Positions 54,281-64,000 of a stretch of 64,000 bases of DNA are shown here, piece after piece. Position 1 is the first letter of the stretch. Each line of letters starts with the position of its first letter. Source of the stretch: Peribolospora baueri (taxonomy: Eukaryota; Basidiomycota; Peribolosporomycetes; Peribolosporales; Peribolosporaceae); assembly GCA_029717555.1 (NCBI GenBank), contig JAMDHS010000003.1:248001-312000 (forward strand). Direction: 5' to 3'. The position numbers were made by a program, and so were the translations under genes. The notes under the pieces are model-generated. The model searched no databases, had not been told where the DNA came from, and saw only the letters and a program-made list of their open reading frames with translations.

Positions 54281-56053
54281 TCATCGCGATGACGCGGCGG
54301 GCGCGCTGAGCGCCTTCTTCCTGCTGTCATCGAAAGAGCGAACGACGATGTCGCACTTGATAGAGTCGCACAGCTTCTTGCTCGCCGATTTCATCGCGGG
54401 AGGGAAGAAAGTGAGGCCGGCGGCCCTTTCGACCGTGTCGACTGCGACGGAGAGGGATGGGATGGGATGGGATGGGATGGCAAGACCCGCGGTGCGGTTC
54501 AAAGTTAGTGTTGTGGTCTCCGGCGACGATGCGAAACCGAACCGAGCCCCGCCCTTGGGACCCCTCTTCTCACCCGGCACTTCGAAGGAGCGCAGAGGCG
54601 CCTCGTTGGGAATGACGGCGTTGGGGAGCACAAAGGCGGCCATGCTCAGCTCGTTCCCTTCCAGACCCATCCGAGAGACCGCCTGGCTGGCAGAGCCGGT
54701 GGTGGTCGTCGGCACGAGCGAGGACACGGCGCCTTTGATCGACGTCTTGGCCGGCGGCCGAGCTGCGAGGATGACTTTGGCAAAGTGGGTGGGCACGGCC
54801 ACCGAGGGCGGGTTGCCGATCACCTCGTACGTCTGCGGGGGGTAGCGCAAAGGGAAAATATGTGGGGCGCGGTGAGCGGAGCAGAGCAGAGACACCGAGC
54901 AGGCCCTCGGAGAGGGAGACCGGTCCACTCACCACGCGCCACTTTCTGTCCGCGCTGGATTGGCGGGGCAGGTAGAGCGGTACGGTGAAGACGTACACGT
55001 CCGGGAAAGTCTTGGTCAGGTTACGAACAAAGTTTTCGAAGTGTGCCCAGTCTGGAGGAGAGACGAGGCGCAGGCGCCATGGTAAGTGTGGCTGATAGGT
55101 CAAATTGGGCACACAGGAATCTCACAGTCTCTGTTGAATCCCTCGCCGACCTGTGGAGCGATGTTGGTCAGGTAGAACGTCTCGTCCATGGCCGCCTGAG
55201 ATGCTTTGGCATCAGCTGCTGGGACCATGTGGCCGCGGTCGTAACCTACCATCGCCAGTTCAAAGCAAGGGCAGTCGGCTCTTTCAGCTCTGCCCGCTAT
55301 CACCAAACCCGCACAGCCTCAAACGCACCACTCCGGAAATAGTCTGCCAACCTGGCCCTGAACGTAGCAGGAATCTCGTTGTCCTCCTTGAAAGCGCTGT
55401 TCTGGCGATCGCCCCCGCCGGGCGTACCGCCAGGGGAGCCTGGAGGGGGAGGTGGGCGCGAGAGAGACTCGGGCGTGAGGTGTTCCGCGGTCTGCGACGG
55501 CACCAGAGAAGCACCGAAATGAAGCAAGCTGTCATCAGCGTTCTGACTTGACGCCTTTCGACAGCCCCGCCTTGTAAATGGGAATACCGGTCGGCAAAGC
55601 TCACCCATGCCGGATGGCGTAACCGTCTGTCATACGCCGAAGTGAAAGCGATCCGTCTCTGGACGTCGTTGATGGGCCCTACGGAGGCGCAAGGCAAGCG
55701 ACGCAGACGTTGAGCCGGTGCGCAAAGCCTCGTTCGTCGCACACGGTGCCGTCAGCTGCCCTCTCACCAGGGAATCCTGTCTTCGCGAGCCAGTCATCCG
55801 ATCTCGTCAACCCATTTCCAACAGTCTGAAACCCCTTGTCAACGAGAGTACCGGGTGTGCCAATGGACGTGAAAACGTCGGGCTGACCGGCGGGTTTGGC
55901 GGCGGGCTGATCGGCCGGGGGGTACTTCTGTGCGGGACGGAGGGGCGCTTCCTGTTGTTGCTGAGCGGTCTTCCTAGTGGCGAAGGCAGTCGCGCCTGCG
56001 CCTAGGACGAGACCGCCGGCGAAGAGACCGAGGTGGAGAGCGGTGGGAGACAT
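54281..56053 (-). CDS. NUC1: mitochondrial endonuclease G (NUC1)
   Basis: Seven exons on the minus strand: 56053..55768, 55678..55605, 55491..55329, 55245..55126, 55051..54933, 54832..54574, 54441..54281; 393 residues. Endonuclease G is a sugar-nonspecific DNA/RNA nuclease of the betabeta-alpha-Me family, acting in mitochondrial DNA turnover and cell death. An N-terminal membrane segment (LGLFAGGLVLGAGATAFATRK) precedes the core: IAFTSAYDRRLRHPAW, the catalytic motif GYDRGHMVPAADAKAS, the Mg-binding Asn in TFYLTNIAPQVGEGFNRDYWA, and VYVFTVPLYLPR in the region usually occupied by the TGPLY motif. A long insertion of low complexity lies around residues 125-150. It is divergent from PDA1. Confidence 0.94.
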
Positions 56054-56946
56054 GTTGACGCCGGGTGGCCGCTGTCTCGTCTCGATTAAGACGTTGAAGG
56101 CGAGAAGAAGGATGCTTCGCGACAGACGGACTGCGCACGGAAAAAGAAGCATCCCGAGGGCCTGGGTCACTCTGGCTCTCCATCGCGACTCATCCGGGAA
56201 CGACGTCTACGGGAACAGATTTATTCGACAGACGAAAGAAACGGCCAGGTGGCGAGGATAAAATACATGCAAGCGCTTCAAGGCCTCAGAGGGTTGAAGT
56301 AATTGGTGTCGGCAGCCGGTCCCATCCCACGCAGGGGTTAGGGAGCCGTGCATACGTGCTTGACTCTTAGATTTAGAGCTCATCTTCGACTTTGGTGCGC
56401 TTGTGATGGGAAGCAGGAAAGAAAGGAAACAGAACGTAGTGGAGTAGAACGAGGGGGTGGACGTAGGGGAAGCTAGCTGGGACGATCCGACGTGACGAGG
56501 CGCCACGACGCAGAGCGACGCACGGAACGAAGAGGGATGGGGGAAACGCGCTGGAATTGCTGCAGGCGACAGAGTCAAAACGGAGGTATGAAGAAGGAAG
56601 GGGGTCAGTAGTAGTGGAGGGGAGAACGGCGGCGACGGTTTGCCAGAGGCGAGGGTGGATGACAAGAAGGAAAGGAAACGTCTCGTCTCGGGCGGTCAAG
56701 CGAATTTTTATTTGTCGGCTGCGGCGAGGTGCGCACGTGACGCGGCGTTGGGAATTCCAGCGTTGGGGCAAGGAAAAGGGACGACAGATGGAAGTCACTC
56801 GAGGTCAGCATCCATCATCACCTCCACCATCCATCCTCCTTCCTTCCCTCCTACTCCGTCTCCTCTCCTCTCTCATCCTCCTCTCTCTCCCCCGCCGTCG
56901 TCGCAGAGTCGTCGAAGCCTCCGCACATTTTCTTGCCTCCGCTGAA
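56054..56946. promoter_or_regulatory. divergent region NUC1 / PDA1
   Basis: About 890 bases between the start codons of two nuclear genes for mitochondrial enzymes. The right part (56816-56946) is pyrimidine-rich leader. A minus-strand stretch around 56370-56400 can be read as a short exon ending KRTKVEDEL, but no full gene could be assembled. Otherwise nothing was recognised. Confidence 0.4.
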
Positions 56947-58893
56947 ATGGCCTCCTTCGCCCGCTCTCTCCTCAGGGCTGCCCCCCTCGCCCCTCGGCGT
57001 GCGGTTCCTTCGGTGAGCCCCATTTCTTCATGCACGGCCGTTCTCTCTTTAGTTTAGATTTAGGGCATCGGGTGGCCCGACAGGCTACGCTTTTTTCGCA
57101 GGGCTCTTGCTCGAATGGCCGAGGCCGAAAGTCTTGGCTCGAATGGCGGCTGAACCTGTCGTCTCGAATATTTATCAGACTCTCCCAGCCACCGTCCGCT
57201 CCGTCCACGCCACGGCCGACTCCTCGCGCGTCGCCGACCATGTCACCGTCCCCGAGTCTGGCTCCGAGCCTTTCACCGTTCAGCTCCACGAGAACGCCTT
57301 CAGGGCCTACCGCACGGACGTGCCCGATCTGCAGGTGGACGTGACCAAGGACGGTCTGGTGGGCTTGTACACGGACATGGTCAAGATGCGTAGGATGGAG
57401 ATGGCCGCCGACCAGCTTTACAAGGCCAAGATGATCCGCGGTTTCTGCCACCTTGCCATCGGTCAGGTAAGCCCATCTGTCTCTTTGCCGGCTGATCGAT
57501 GTCACGAGCGCCCGTCTTATCGCCGCCGATATCGCCGCCGGTACTCGCGATGCCTACCACTGTTCTCGCACTGCATTCTCGCCTTCTCAGGAAGCTGTTT
57601 CGGTTGGAATGTCCTCGGCGATGGACCAGCAAGACAAGCTCATCACCGCTTACCGTTGCCATCCGTTCGCCGTCCTCCGAGGTGGTACGATCAAGGGTGT
57701 CATCGCCGAGCTTCTTGGACGCGAGGACGGCATGTCCAAGGGCAAGGGTGGCTCAATGCACATCTTCACGCCCACCTTCTTTGGCGGTAACGGCATCGTT
57801 GGCGCCCAGGTTCCCGTCGGCGCTGGTATTGCCTTTGCTCAGCAGTACCTTGGCGTGCCTTACACCACGTTCGCCATGTACGGTGATGGTGCTTCTAACC
57901 AGGGGCAAGTGTTCGAGGCGTTCAACATGGCCAAGCTGTGGAACCTGCCTTGTGTCTTCATCTGTGAGAACAACAAGTATGGCATGGGCACCAGCGCTGA
58001 GAGGAGCTCCAGCAACACCGAGTACTTTACCCGTGGCGATCTCATCCCCGGTCTCCAGGTGCGTCCCGGCTTCAGATCAATTGCTACTCCACGCAGAAGG
58101 TGTCTTCTACGTTCCTCGGTCTATTGCCTAAACATTTTCCCGCATTTTCCTTGTCGGTATCGATCTAGGTGAATGGCATGGACGTTCTTGCTGTCCACAA
58201 GGCGACGCAATTCGCTCGCAAGTGGACCGCCGATGGCAATGGACCCCTTCTTATGGAGATGGTCACCTACCGATACGGGTGAGCGTCGCCTGCATCTACT
58301 CTTTCTGCGAGCGTGGGAGCCGTGTGAGGACTTTACATTGGGGATCGTGCTTGCTCATCTCCTTGTTCTAATTGCATCCTCATGCAGTGGTCACTCCATG
58401 TCCGACCCTGGCACCACCTACCGCACGAGGGAGGAAATTCAGCAGATGAGGAGCACGTCGGACCCTATCGCCGGTGCGTAGCACGCCATTCCCATTCGTG
58501 TCTGCAGCGCATGCCCCTGACATTGACCGTTTTACCTCCAATCGTCTGCGTACTCTCTTCTGCAGGTCTCAAGCAGAAGATCCTCGACTGGGGCGTTGTG
58601 GACGAGTCGGTGCTCAAGCAGGTCGACAAGGACGCAAAGGCCGAGGTTGACCACGCTGTGGAAGAGGCCAAGCAGTGCAAGGAGCCCGGTCTCCACGAAT
58701 TCTGGTGCGTGTCTGTCCTGCCCTGCTTCTCCTTGGCTTTTGGACCTGTCCTATGTCGCTTGTGTTCATCCTCTCTGCCGAGGCTCACGTATCTTCCCTT
58801 GTTTCGCACTGCAGGACGGACGTATACTACGCCGGCACGGAGCCCGACTTCCTGCGCGGTCGGGAGCGGGAGGAGATCCACCGCTACCGTTGA
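56947..58893 (+). CDS. PDA1: pyruvate dehydrogenase E1 component, alpha subunit
   Basis: Seven exons: 56947..57012, 57179..57466, 57591..58058, 58169..58278, 58388..58473, 58566..58704, 58815..58893; 411 residues. With E1-beta it decarboxylates pyruvate in the mitochondrial matrix using thiamine diphosphate. The presequence [22 protein letters not shown] is one exon; the next exon begins [15 protein letters not shown]. The core shows [22 protein letters not shown], the thiamine-binding [31 protein letters not shown], and the regulatory serine loop [20 protein letters not shown]. The acceptor of exon 2 (57178) was chosen because it keeps frame and follows a good branch site; an AG nearer to 57100 would break the frame. 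Confidence 0.96.
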
Positions 58894-59195
58894 TCTCTCA
58901 CCCTCTATCGTCCGTCTCCCCTCCTCGCTGCCGGCCTCACTCTCTCTAGCTTAGCTTTTTGTCGTCCTGATGTATGACCTTTTGCGAATCCTATCCGAGG
59001 CAACTGCCTCTCGTCCTACTGGTGTGGGGCGTTTCAGCGATGGCGGACCTGACCTTTCCATCCTTTACTTCACAGACGGTCTGAGGCCGCGAACCGAGGT
59101 TCATTTTAAACCTTCTACGTATGCATGCAGACTCTACGACACAGGACTCGTGAATGGCCCCTCAAACAACGAATATGGGTCGAATGACCGGAAAA
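58894..59195. other. convergent spacer PDA1 / SDR-like gene
   Basis: About 300 bases of 3' sequence without a recognised feature. Confidence 0.4.
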
Positions 59196-61927
59196 TCAGC
59201 CGAGCAGTCGCTCGACTAGACCGCTCGCGAGTCGATCTAGGAGCGGGTAGAAGGGCAGGCAAGCGGCGGCGTCGAGAAATAGGGCGTCGAGGCCTATCCA
59301 GTACGTGGGTCGGAGGTGCCTGTTCGGTTCGAGGGAGGGGAGGGGTGAAACGATGACGCACGGGGAGGGAGGAATCATCGAGGTTGAGCAGGGCATGCAC
59401 AGCCTGGTGGCGCGCGCTCGCGCGCTCCTACTCGAGAGCCGGGACCCGGCTCACCGATCGGAAAGGGCCCTCTGGACGCCGCGGAACAGGTCTCGTTCGC
59501 TTGACAAAAAGGACGACAGCAGCAAGCTGGAGCGGCGGTAGATTACGAGTTGACGGACGCGACGGCGGGACATGGCTTGTGGTCATCACAAACGAAGAAG
59601 AGGAAGATGGGTGGTGGGACGGTGAACTGCGAGGGTCTCGGGTCACTTCGCTCCGAAGCTGACGATTGATGCCGAGAATATCGCTACGCTCGTTACTCAC
59701 CGGCCGATGCGATCAACGCGCCGTTCGAGTCGGGAGATAGGATCGACCTTGGCGAGCAACGTTCAACCAGAAAGGCCGAGGACGAGCGAAGAGGGAAGCG
59801 AGCAAGGCAAATGTCAGCGGTGTACCCATCCTTGATCCGCCGTTTGTCAGTCCGTCGCCAGTATCCATAGCGGCGAACGAGCGACTCTTTCCCTCGCTCT
59901 AGGCTGCTCTTCCACAGGCGTACCTTTCACCAGACAAGAGCTCTGCCTCGTCAGCCGGCCAGAGCGTGGCCTTGCCCCTATGGAGGTGCAGCCGAGGATC
60001 CGTGGAAGAGGTTTGGGGAGACGGTCGAGATGGCGTCCTTGTCGCCTCGAAGGGCGAGCGGATCGATACGAGCGGGGACATCGCGCCTGGCGTGCAGGAC
60101 AACAGGGACATAGGAGCGACATCGTCAATGGAGACTGCGTGAGATGGAAGAAACATTCCCACCCAATCTGGCACAGCCTTCCTCATCCATCGCATGCTGG
60201 CGTTGGCTCAGATGAAGTTGAGAAGCGACACGAGGGAAAACCTGCCCAGATCACTCACCCACGCAGACAATTCCGACGTGCAGCTTTTCCGCCTTCTGCC
60301 CCATTCCCATATCAGTCCTCAGCTTCTCCAGCAAAACCCTCCTCGCCTGGGCTACCCACTCCAAGCTCCCTCCCAAGCCTCCTCCGCAATCCACGAGGCC
60401 GACAACCCTGCCACCATCGTCGAGAAGAGGACGATGCATTTCTTGGACGAGCGCGAGAGTGGAGTCGACCGTCGAAGCGAGGAGGGAATGAAGGTGCGAT
60501 GGGAGAGCCACGCTCAGAGGCGGCGAAGGGAGCCGAAAGACATGGCCGCCAAGGTCTTCAGAGGAAGGGGACGGAGAGGACGACACACCGGCCTCTCCAC
60601 GCCCATTTCTTGGCACACCGAGGCTGGCGGGCACGAGCATGAGCGCTGTCAAGCGCAGGTCATGAGTGGTGCAATAGGCACACACCGTCTGCCTTGTTCT
60701 TTGCCTGCCTTCCTCCTTCCTCACGTCGGCCACGATAGGAATGAGCGCCCCGATCAGCTTCTTCCTACGTCCACCGAGCCGAGGAGGAGAACGGAAGCCG
60801 AGGTTCAGATGCGGGGAGGAAAATAAAGGCGTAGGGGAGGGAGAGGTGGAAGGAGGGGACTCAGAGGAAGGGCGCAATAGGGCAGAGAGGAAGAGGTGGG
60901 AGACGGAGAGAGAGACGAGAGCTGGTACCACGAGCAGAGCCCTGAAGGCCGCAAACACCACGGCGAGTGCCATCGACGGTGACGCCGCCGATGGCACCGC
61001 TCGTCCACCGCCATCGCCACCATGAACCCCTTTCCCCTTCCCCAGGGCCCTTTCGCTGCCCTTTCTTCCTCGTACACCCCTTCCTTCGCCGAGAGCGAGC
61101 GTCAAAAACCTGTCCAAAAGCTCCAATCTCCCGTACCATCCTTTCACGAAACCCTCTTCCGCCTCTCCTCGCTCTCCACCTGCCTCTCGTGAAAGCGCTC
61201 GGTCTAGCTCAGAACGTTTGTCGGCCCAGCCGAGAAGCAGAGACGGAAGGAATTCTTCTCGGGGAAGGACAACGAGGACGGTGTAGGGTCTGGAAGAGGA
61301 GGAGGCGAGGTGGAGGGATAAAAACTGTAGAGCCGTGGCTGGTAGAGAAAGGGGCGGGAGGGGGGAAGAAAAGGAAAGGAAAGCAGAAGTGGTCAGCATG
61401 GGGGAATGTACAAGACCACATGGACGCAGATGTGCGAGTGAGAATGCGACGCGGCTCAGCTCACCGTCATCGCCGTCTCCGACGAGGACGATGGCCTCTC
61501 CCCTCCTCTTCCGTCCCTTCCCGCTTCGTTCGTCCTCCTCTCTCCCAATTTGGCCCTGCGCCTCTCCTCGTCCCTTTTCAATGTGCTTGGAAGAATCAAG
61601 AGCAAGCCAGAAGCATCCCGCGTTCCACACAGCAGAAAAGGCGGTATCGAGGAAGGATGAGGAGAGAGAGTGCGCGTAGCGGAGGAGGGGGACGAGTCGG
61701 CTGCAGAGAGAGCTTGAAAAGCGCGTGGTAGGGGGACGGAGAGGCGATGATGAGGAGGAAAAGGAGGAAGTGAGCGATGGGGAGGAAGCCGAGCGGCTCG
61801 CTAGTGCGGGTCGAGACGAGGCTGGGGAGGAGGAGGAAGGACGAGCGGAGGTCATCGTTGTGCGCCGTACGCGGCGGGGGCGGACAGAAGGGTGCTTAAA
61901 ATGGCGTTCTTTCACGCGGGCATCCAC
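59196..61927 (-). CDS. SDR-like/DUF1776-type protein, exon structure only partly resolved
   Basis: The main open frame runs from 61927 (or ATG 61855) to about 60251. It most likely contains an intron 61464..61339 (GTGAGC...ACCAG, 126 nt, frame-neutral), which joins LVGDGDD to ATALQFLSLHLA...TVLVVLPREE, a Rossmann-like alternation. Further exons are likely: one from about 60218 on (ANASMRWMRKAVPDWVGMFLP...VSIRSPFEATRTPS), one near 59780..59702 (VDPISRLERRVDRIGR) and a last one from about 59330 to 59196 (TYWIGLDALFLDAAACLPFYPLL), resembling SDR C-termini. I could not make every junction agree in phase, so the ends are approximate. The family guess rests on the nucleotide-binding-like segment and the C-terminal block. 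Confidence 0.4.
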
Positions 61928-62183
61928 AAAGGGGCCGCCGATGGCGTTGCCGCCTTCAGCGGGTTGACGCCCAGCAAATGGACGTGGAAAGAAGAAGGTG
62001 AAGAAGGACGGCGTTAATAGAGATGGACCTGGGCGATACCGGTGAAGGTTGGTTGCGACAACGGACGAGCGGGGTGGTCACAAAACCGACCGATCGTTTG
62101 CACGTGATATTCCATGGCAACTGATCGTCCATGATACGTCGTCCTTGCACGTACTGCCGTCACCACCACCACCGAGGCGGACC

Positions 62184-62990
62184 ATGGTTCCGGGCGGCAG
62201 CACGGCTTCATCATGCTCGCTACCCATCCTCTCCTCCCCCTTTCTCACCCTCCCCGTCCTTGACCGTGCCCTCGAGCAGCACCTCCTCCGTCCGGCCATC
62301 ACCCAAATTGTCGAGGCCGAGCCCGCGCCCCCATCTCAGCGCCCCGCACTGGCGTCGGAAGAGAACAGACTGGCGGCGGAAAGGGCGATCCAGCTGCTCA
62401 GCGCGAGACTCATCGTCCTCGAGTGTGACTTGCCTCGACCGGTTGCTACGCAACGAGAGCGACGAAGACCGAGACCGAGACCAAGATCGGACTCGCGCTG
62501 CCGCGGGGCAGGGGCAGAGAAGGAGGAAGAGGAAGCGGGCGATGAGGAGGAAGACGTGGACTGGCCCGCCATTTCTCAGATTCCTCTGACCCGCTACCGT
62601 CTCTCCCTCCTTCTCCTTGCCTTTCAAGAGCGGGAACGCGCAAAGGCCGAGCTCGAGCAGGCGCTTGCCTCCCTCGCCCCGTTCTCCAAGCCGGTCTTGG
62701 CGAATTTGAAAAAGAAGGAGAAGAAGGAAAGACCTCGCGTCAAGGATACGGGTGGGTCGGAGTCCGGGGAGGTTGTATTCGCACCACCAACGACGCCGAC
62801 CGTTGGGCGGCGGCCATTATCAGCCGGACAGAGAGAGCTTCTGACGCTGGAAGGGAAGATTCTGCGGTCGTTGGAGGTGGTGTGCGAGGCGATGGCGGGG
62901 AGGGCCAAGGGAAGCGAGGCGGAGAGGTATGGCAGGTGGGCAGAGGCACGTGCGGAAAGGTTAAGGGCGTCGAATGGCCCCGGCGGATGA
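62184..62990 (+). CDS. hypothetical coiled-coil protein
   Basis: A single open frame from ATG 62184, 268 residues; the frame is open upstream to 62049 but the ATG at 62184 sits in ACCATGG, a good context. Two helical segments stand out: LDRALEQHLLRPAITQIVEA...RLAAERAIQLLSARLIVLECDL, and TRYRLSLLLLAFQERERAKAELEQALASL. Between them is an acidic, Arg-rich low-complexity piece (EKEEEEAGDEEEDVDWP). The C-terminus LTLEGKILRSLEVVCEAMAGRA is helical too. No family was recognised. It is divergent from the SDR-like gene with about 250 bases in between. Confidence 0.55.
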   Translation: MVPGGSTASSCSLPILSSPFLTLPVLDRALEQHLLRPAITQIVEAEPAPPSQRPALASEENRLAAERAIQLLSARLIVLECDLPRPVATQRERRRPRPRPRSDSRCRGAGAEKEEEEAGDEEEDVDWPAISQIPLTRYRLSLLLLAFQERERAKAELEQALASLAPFSKPVLANLKKKEKKERPRVKDTGGSESGEVVFAPPTTPTVGRRPLSAGQRELLTLEGKILRSLEVVCEAMAGRAKGSEAERYGRWAEARAERLRASNGPGG

Positions 62991-63462
62991 CAGACGATGT
63001 CGAATGGATCGCCTGCAATCGCGTACGCGGTATGAGTGCGACGGTGCCGCGGCCTCCTGGGCTTGACCGCTTGCGAGCGGTCCTGTCCTCGCCACGTAAA
63101 GTGAACCCACCGATGTACGGGCCGCCGACTCTCCTATTGCTGGCGCTTCAAGCGAGCCAGCAAGCAAACGAGACAACTGGTTAGCCCCTTAGGGCGTGCT
63201 CGGAATTCTTCGCGGTGTGCGGACGAAGGGGAGAAATGCAGGCGGGCGCGGGCGTTATGACTACTGTACGATGCTTGCCCGTCAGCGATGAAAGGAGACG
63301 AAAACCAACGACGACAACATCGCGAAACACCAGGCCGACAAGACAGTCTGGACAGGTTCTGGTGGTGATGACGATGGGGGAATGGGAACGGAGACGGAAA
63401 AGAGGGAAAGGGGCGCGAGAAGTGTGGTTACGGTCGTGGTGAAGACGAGCAGCAGAGTCCAC
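62991..63462. other. convergent spacer near right edge
   Basis: About 470 bases between the unknown coiled-coil gene and the partial membrane-protein gene. Nothing gene-like was recognised. Confidence 0.4.
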
Positions 63463-64000
63463 TCAAACCTCGGCGATTCTGAGAAGCTTGAACCAAACAG
63501 GCTCCTTCCTTCCTTCCGGGTCTTCTCTCTCGGAAACCGACATCTCCTGCACCAAAAAAGTTGCTGCGCCGGTCGCCACGCCCATTCCTGCGCCGCCAAG
63601 AAGGAGGTTTGGGAGTCGAGCACGGCGGAGCAAGAGGGCAGGGGAGAGGACGGCGCCGAGGCAGGCTCCGATGAGGGTAAGGTCGTCTAGGCGGACCTGG
63701 TGGGGGTGAAGCGAGGTCCGAGGGTCAATTTGCCCACTCTCCTCTCAGTCTCCGCCCGGAGACTTGTCTCAGACTGATTCGAGTGAACTCACAACGTTCG
63801 GATCTCTCTTCAGTCTATGCACCTTGACGCCGACCGAAGAATCGTTCATGGACTGCAGCTTTGCCCAGCCGATACTCGCTGTGAGCGTCGCCGCCGTGAG
63901 GGGGCTGACCCAGCTGTTGGTCGTGAGATGGAGTGGGTTGAATCGAGATCATCATCAGTCGTTTATTGCACGTCAGCGCCGAGGCTTCTCATTGAACGAA
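63463..64000 (-). CDS. partial membrane protein, 5' end outside the window
   Basis: Two exons can be read on the minus strand, 63913..63793 and 63696..63463, joined in phase 0; the upstream exon begins in phase with sequence beyond the right edge. The visible 117 residues include SWVSPLTAATLTASIGWAKLQSMND, RLDDLTLIGACLGAVLSPALLL and LPNLLLGGAGMGVATGAATFLV, two or three glycine/alanine-rich membrane helices, and end VWFKLLRIAEV. The pattern of short Gly-rich helices resembles small fungal mitochondrial inner-membrane proteins, but the family was not identified. Confidence 0.6.

Noticed and set aside
56207-56665. Minus-strand frame and possible small exon ending KRTKVEDEL
   Set aside because: The short end looks plausible but no upstream exon with matching phase and start codon could be found.
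1-64000. CRISPR array, prophage or bacterial operon features
   Set aside because: All genes are spliced eukaryotic genes; the short tandem repeats lack regular spacers.

Overview
The window is a gene-dense, GC-rich piece of a fungal nuclear genome, most likely a basidiomycete. Support for this: almost every gene is broken by several short GT-AG introns (about 60-220 nt) with CTGAC/CTGAA-like branch sites, there is a class I hydrophobin with the eight-cysteine pattern, a mitochondrial calcium uniporter with the WDIMEP signature, and a tRNA-Val(CAC) with an intron. I cannot name a genus from sequence alone. Gene models were built by hand by requiring GT-AG junctions, phase agreement and recognisable protein continuity across junctions; exon coordinates are given in each entry.

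Left part (1-17 kb): an F-box-like protein (583-1954, +), acyl-protein thioesterase (2666-4034, -), tRNA-Val(CAC) with a 28-nt intron (4446-4545, -), a single-exon SET protein (4868-5803, -), a fossil fragment of a Ty1/copia gag region with an inverted duplication (6.0-6.8 kb), a small predicted GPI-anchored secreted protein (7810-8396, +), eIF1A (8794-9653, -), YIF1 (10216-12145, +), a MIM2-like outer-membrane import protein (12663-13446, +) and eIF4A (14883-16773, -).

Middle (17-40 kb): HEL2/ZNF598 ribosome-collision E3 ligase (17863-20676, +), two lineage-restricted proteins (20937-22500 and 22742-23976, both -), STE14/ICMT (24309-25832, +), a class I hydrophobin (26755-27253, -), NBP35 (29304-30745, +), UBA2 SUMO E1 subunit (31160-34219, +), the spliceosomal cyclophilin CWC27 (34859-37314, -) and a class VII SET methyltransferase (37528-39957, +).

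Right part (40-64 kb): Rieske iron-sulfur protein RIP1 (40219-41646, -) divergent from MCU (42276-44409, +), an MDR-family oxidoreductase (44910-46361, -), the PKA catalytic subunit with a very long N-terminal extension (47192-50300, -), a cytochrome b561 protein (51311-52442, +), the fork-protection factor CSM3/Swi3/TIPIN (52886-54051, +), mitochondrial endonuclease G NUC1 (54281-56053, -) divergent from pyruvate dehydrogenase E1-alpha PDA1 (56947-58893, +), an SDR/DUF1776-like protein (59196-61927, -), an unknown coiled-coil protein (62184-62990, +) and a partial membrane protein running off the right edge (-).

Genes are mostly housekeeping and no metabolic or defence cluster is evident. 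Recurring themes are divergent pairs of functionally related genes (eIF1A/YIF1, eIF4A/HEL2, RIP1/MCU, NUC1/PDA1), very small exons (5-9 nt) at gene ends, and introns whose length is a multiple of three and that contain no stop. The most unusual non-coding structure is a pair of interleaved inverted repeats upstream of the MIM2-like gene.
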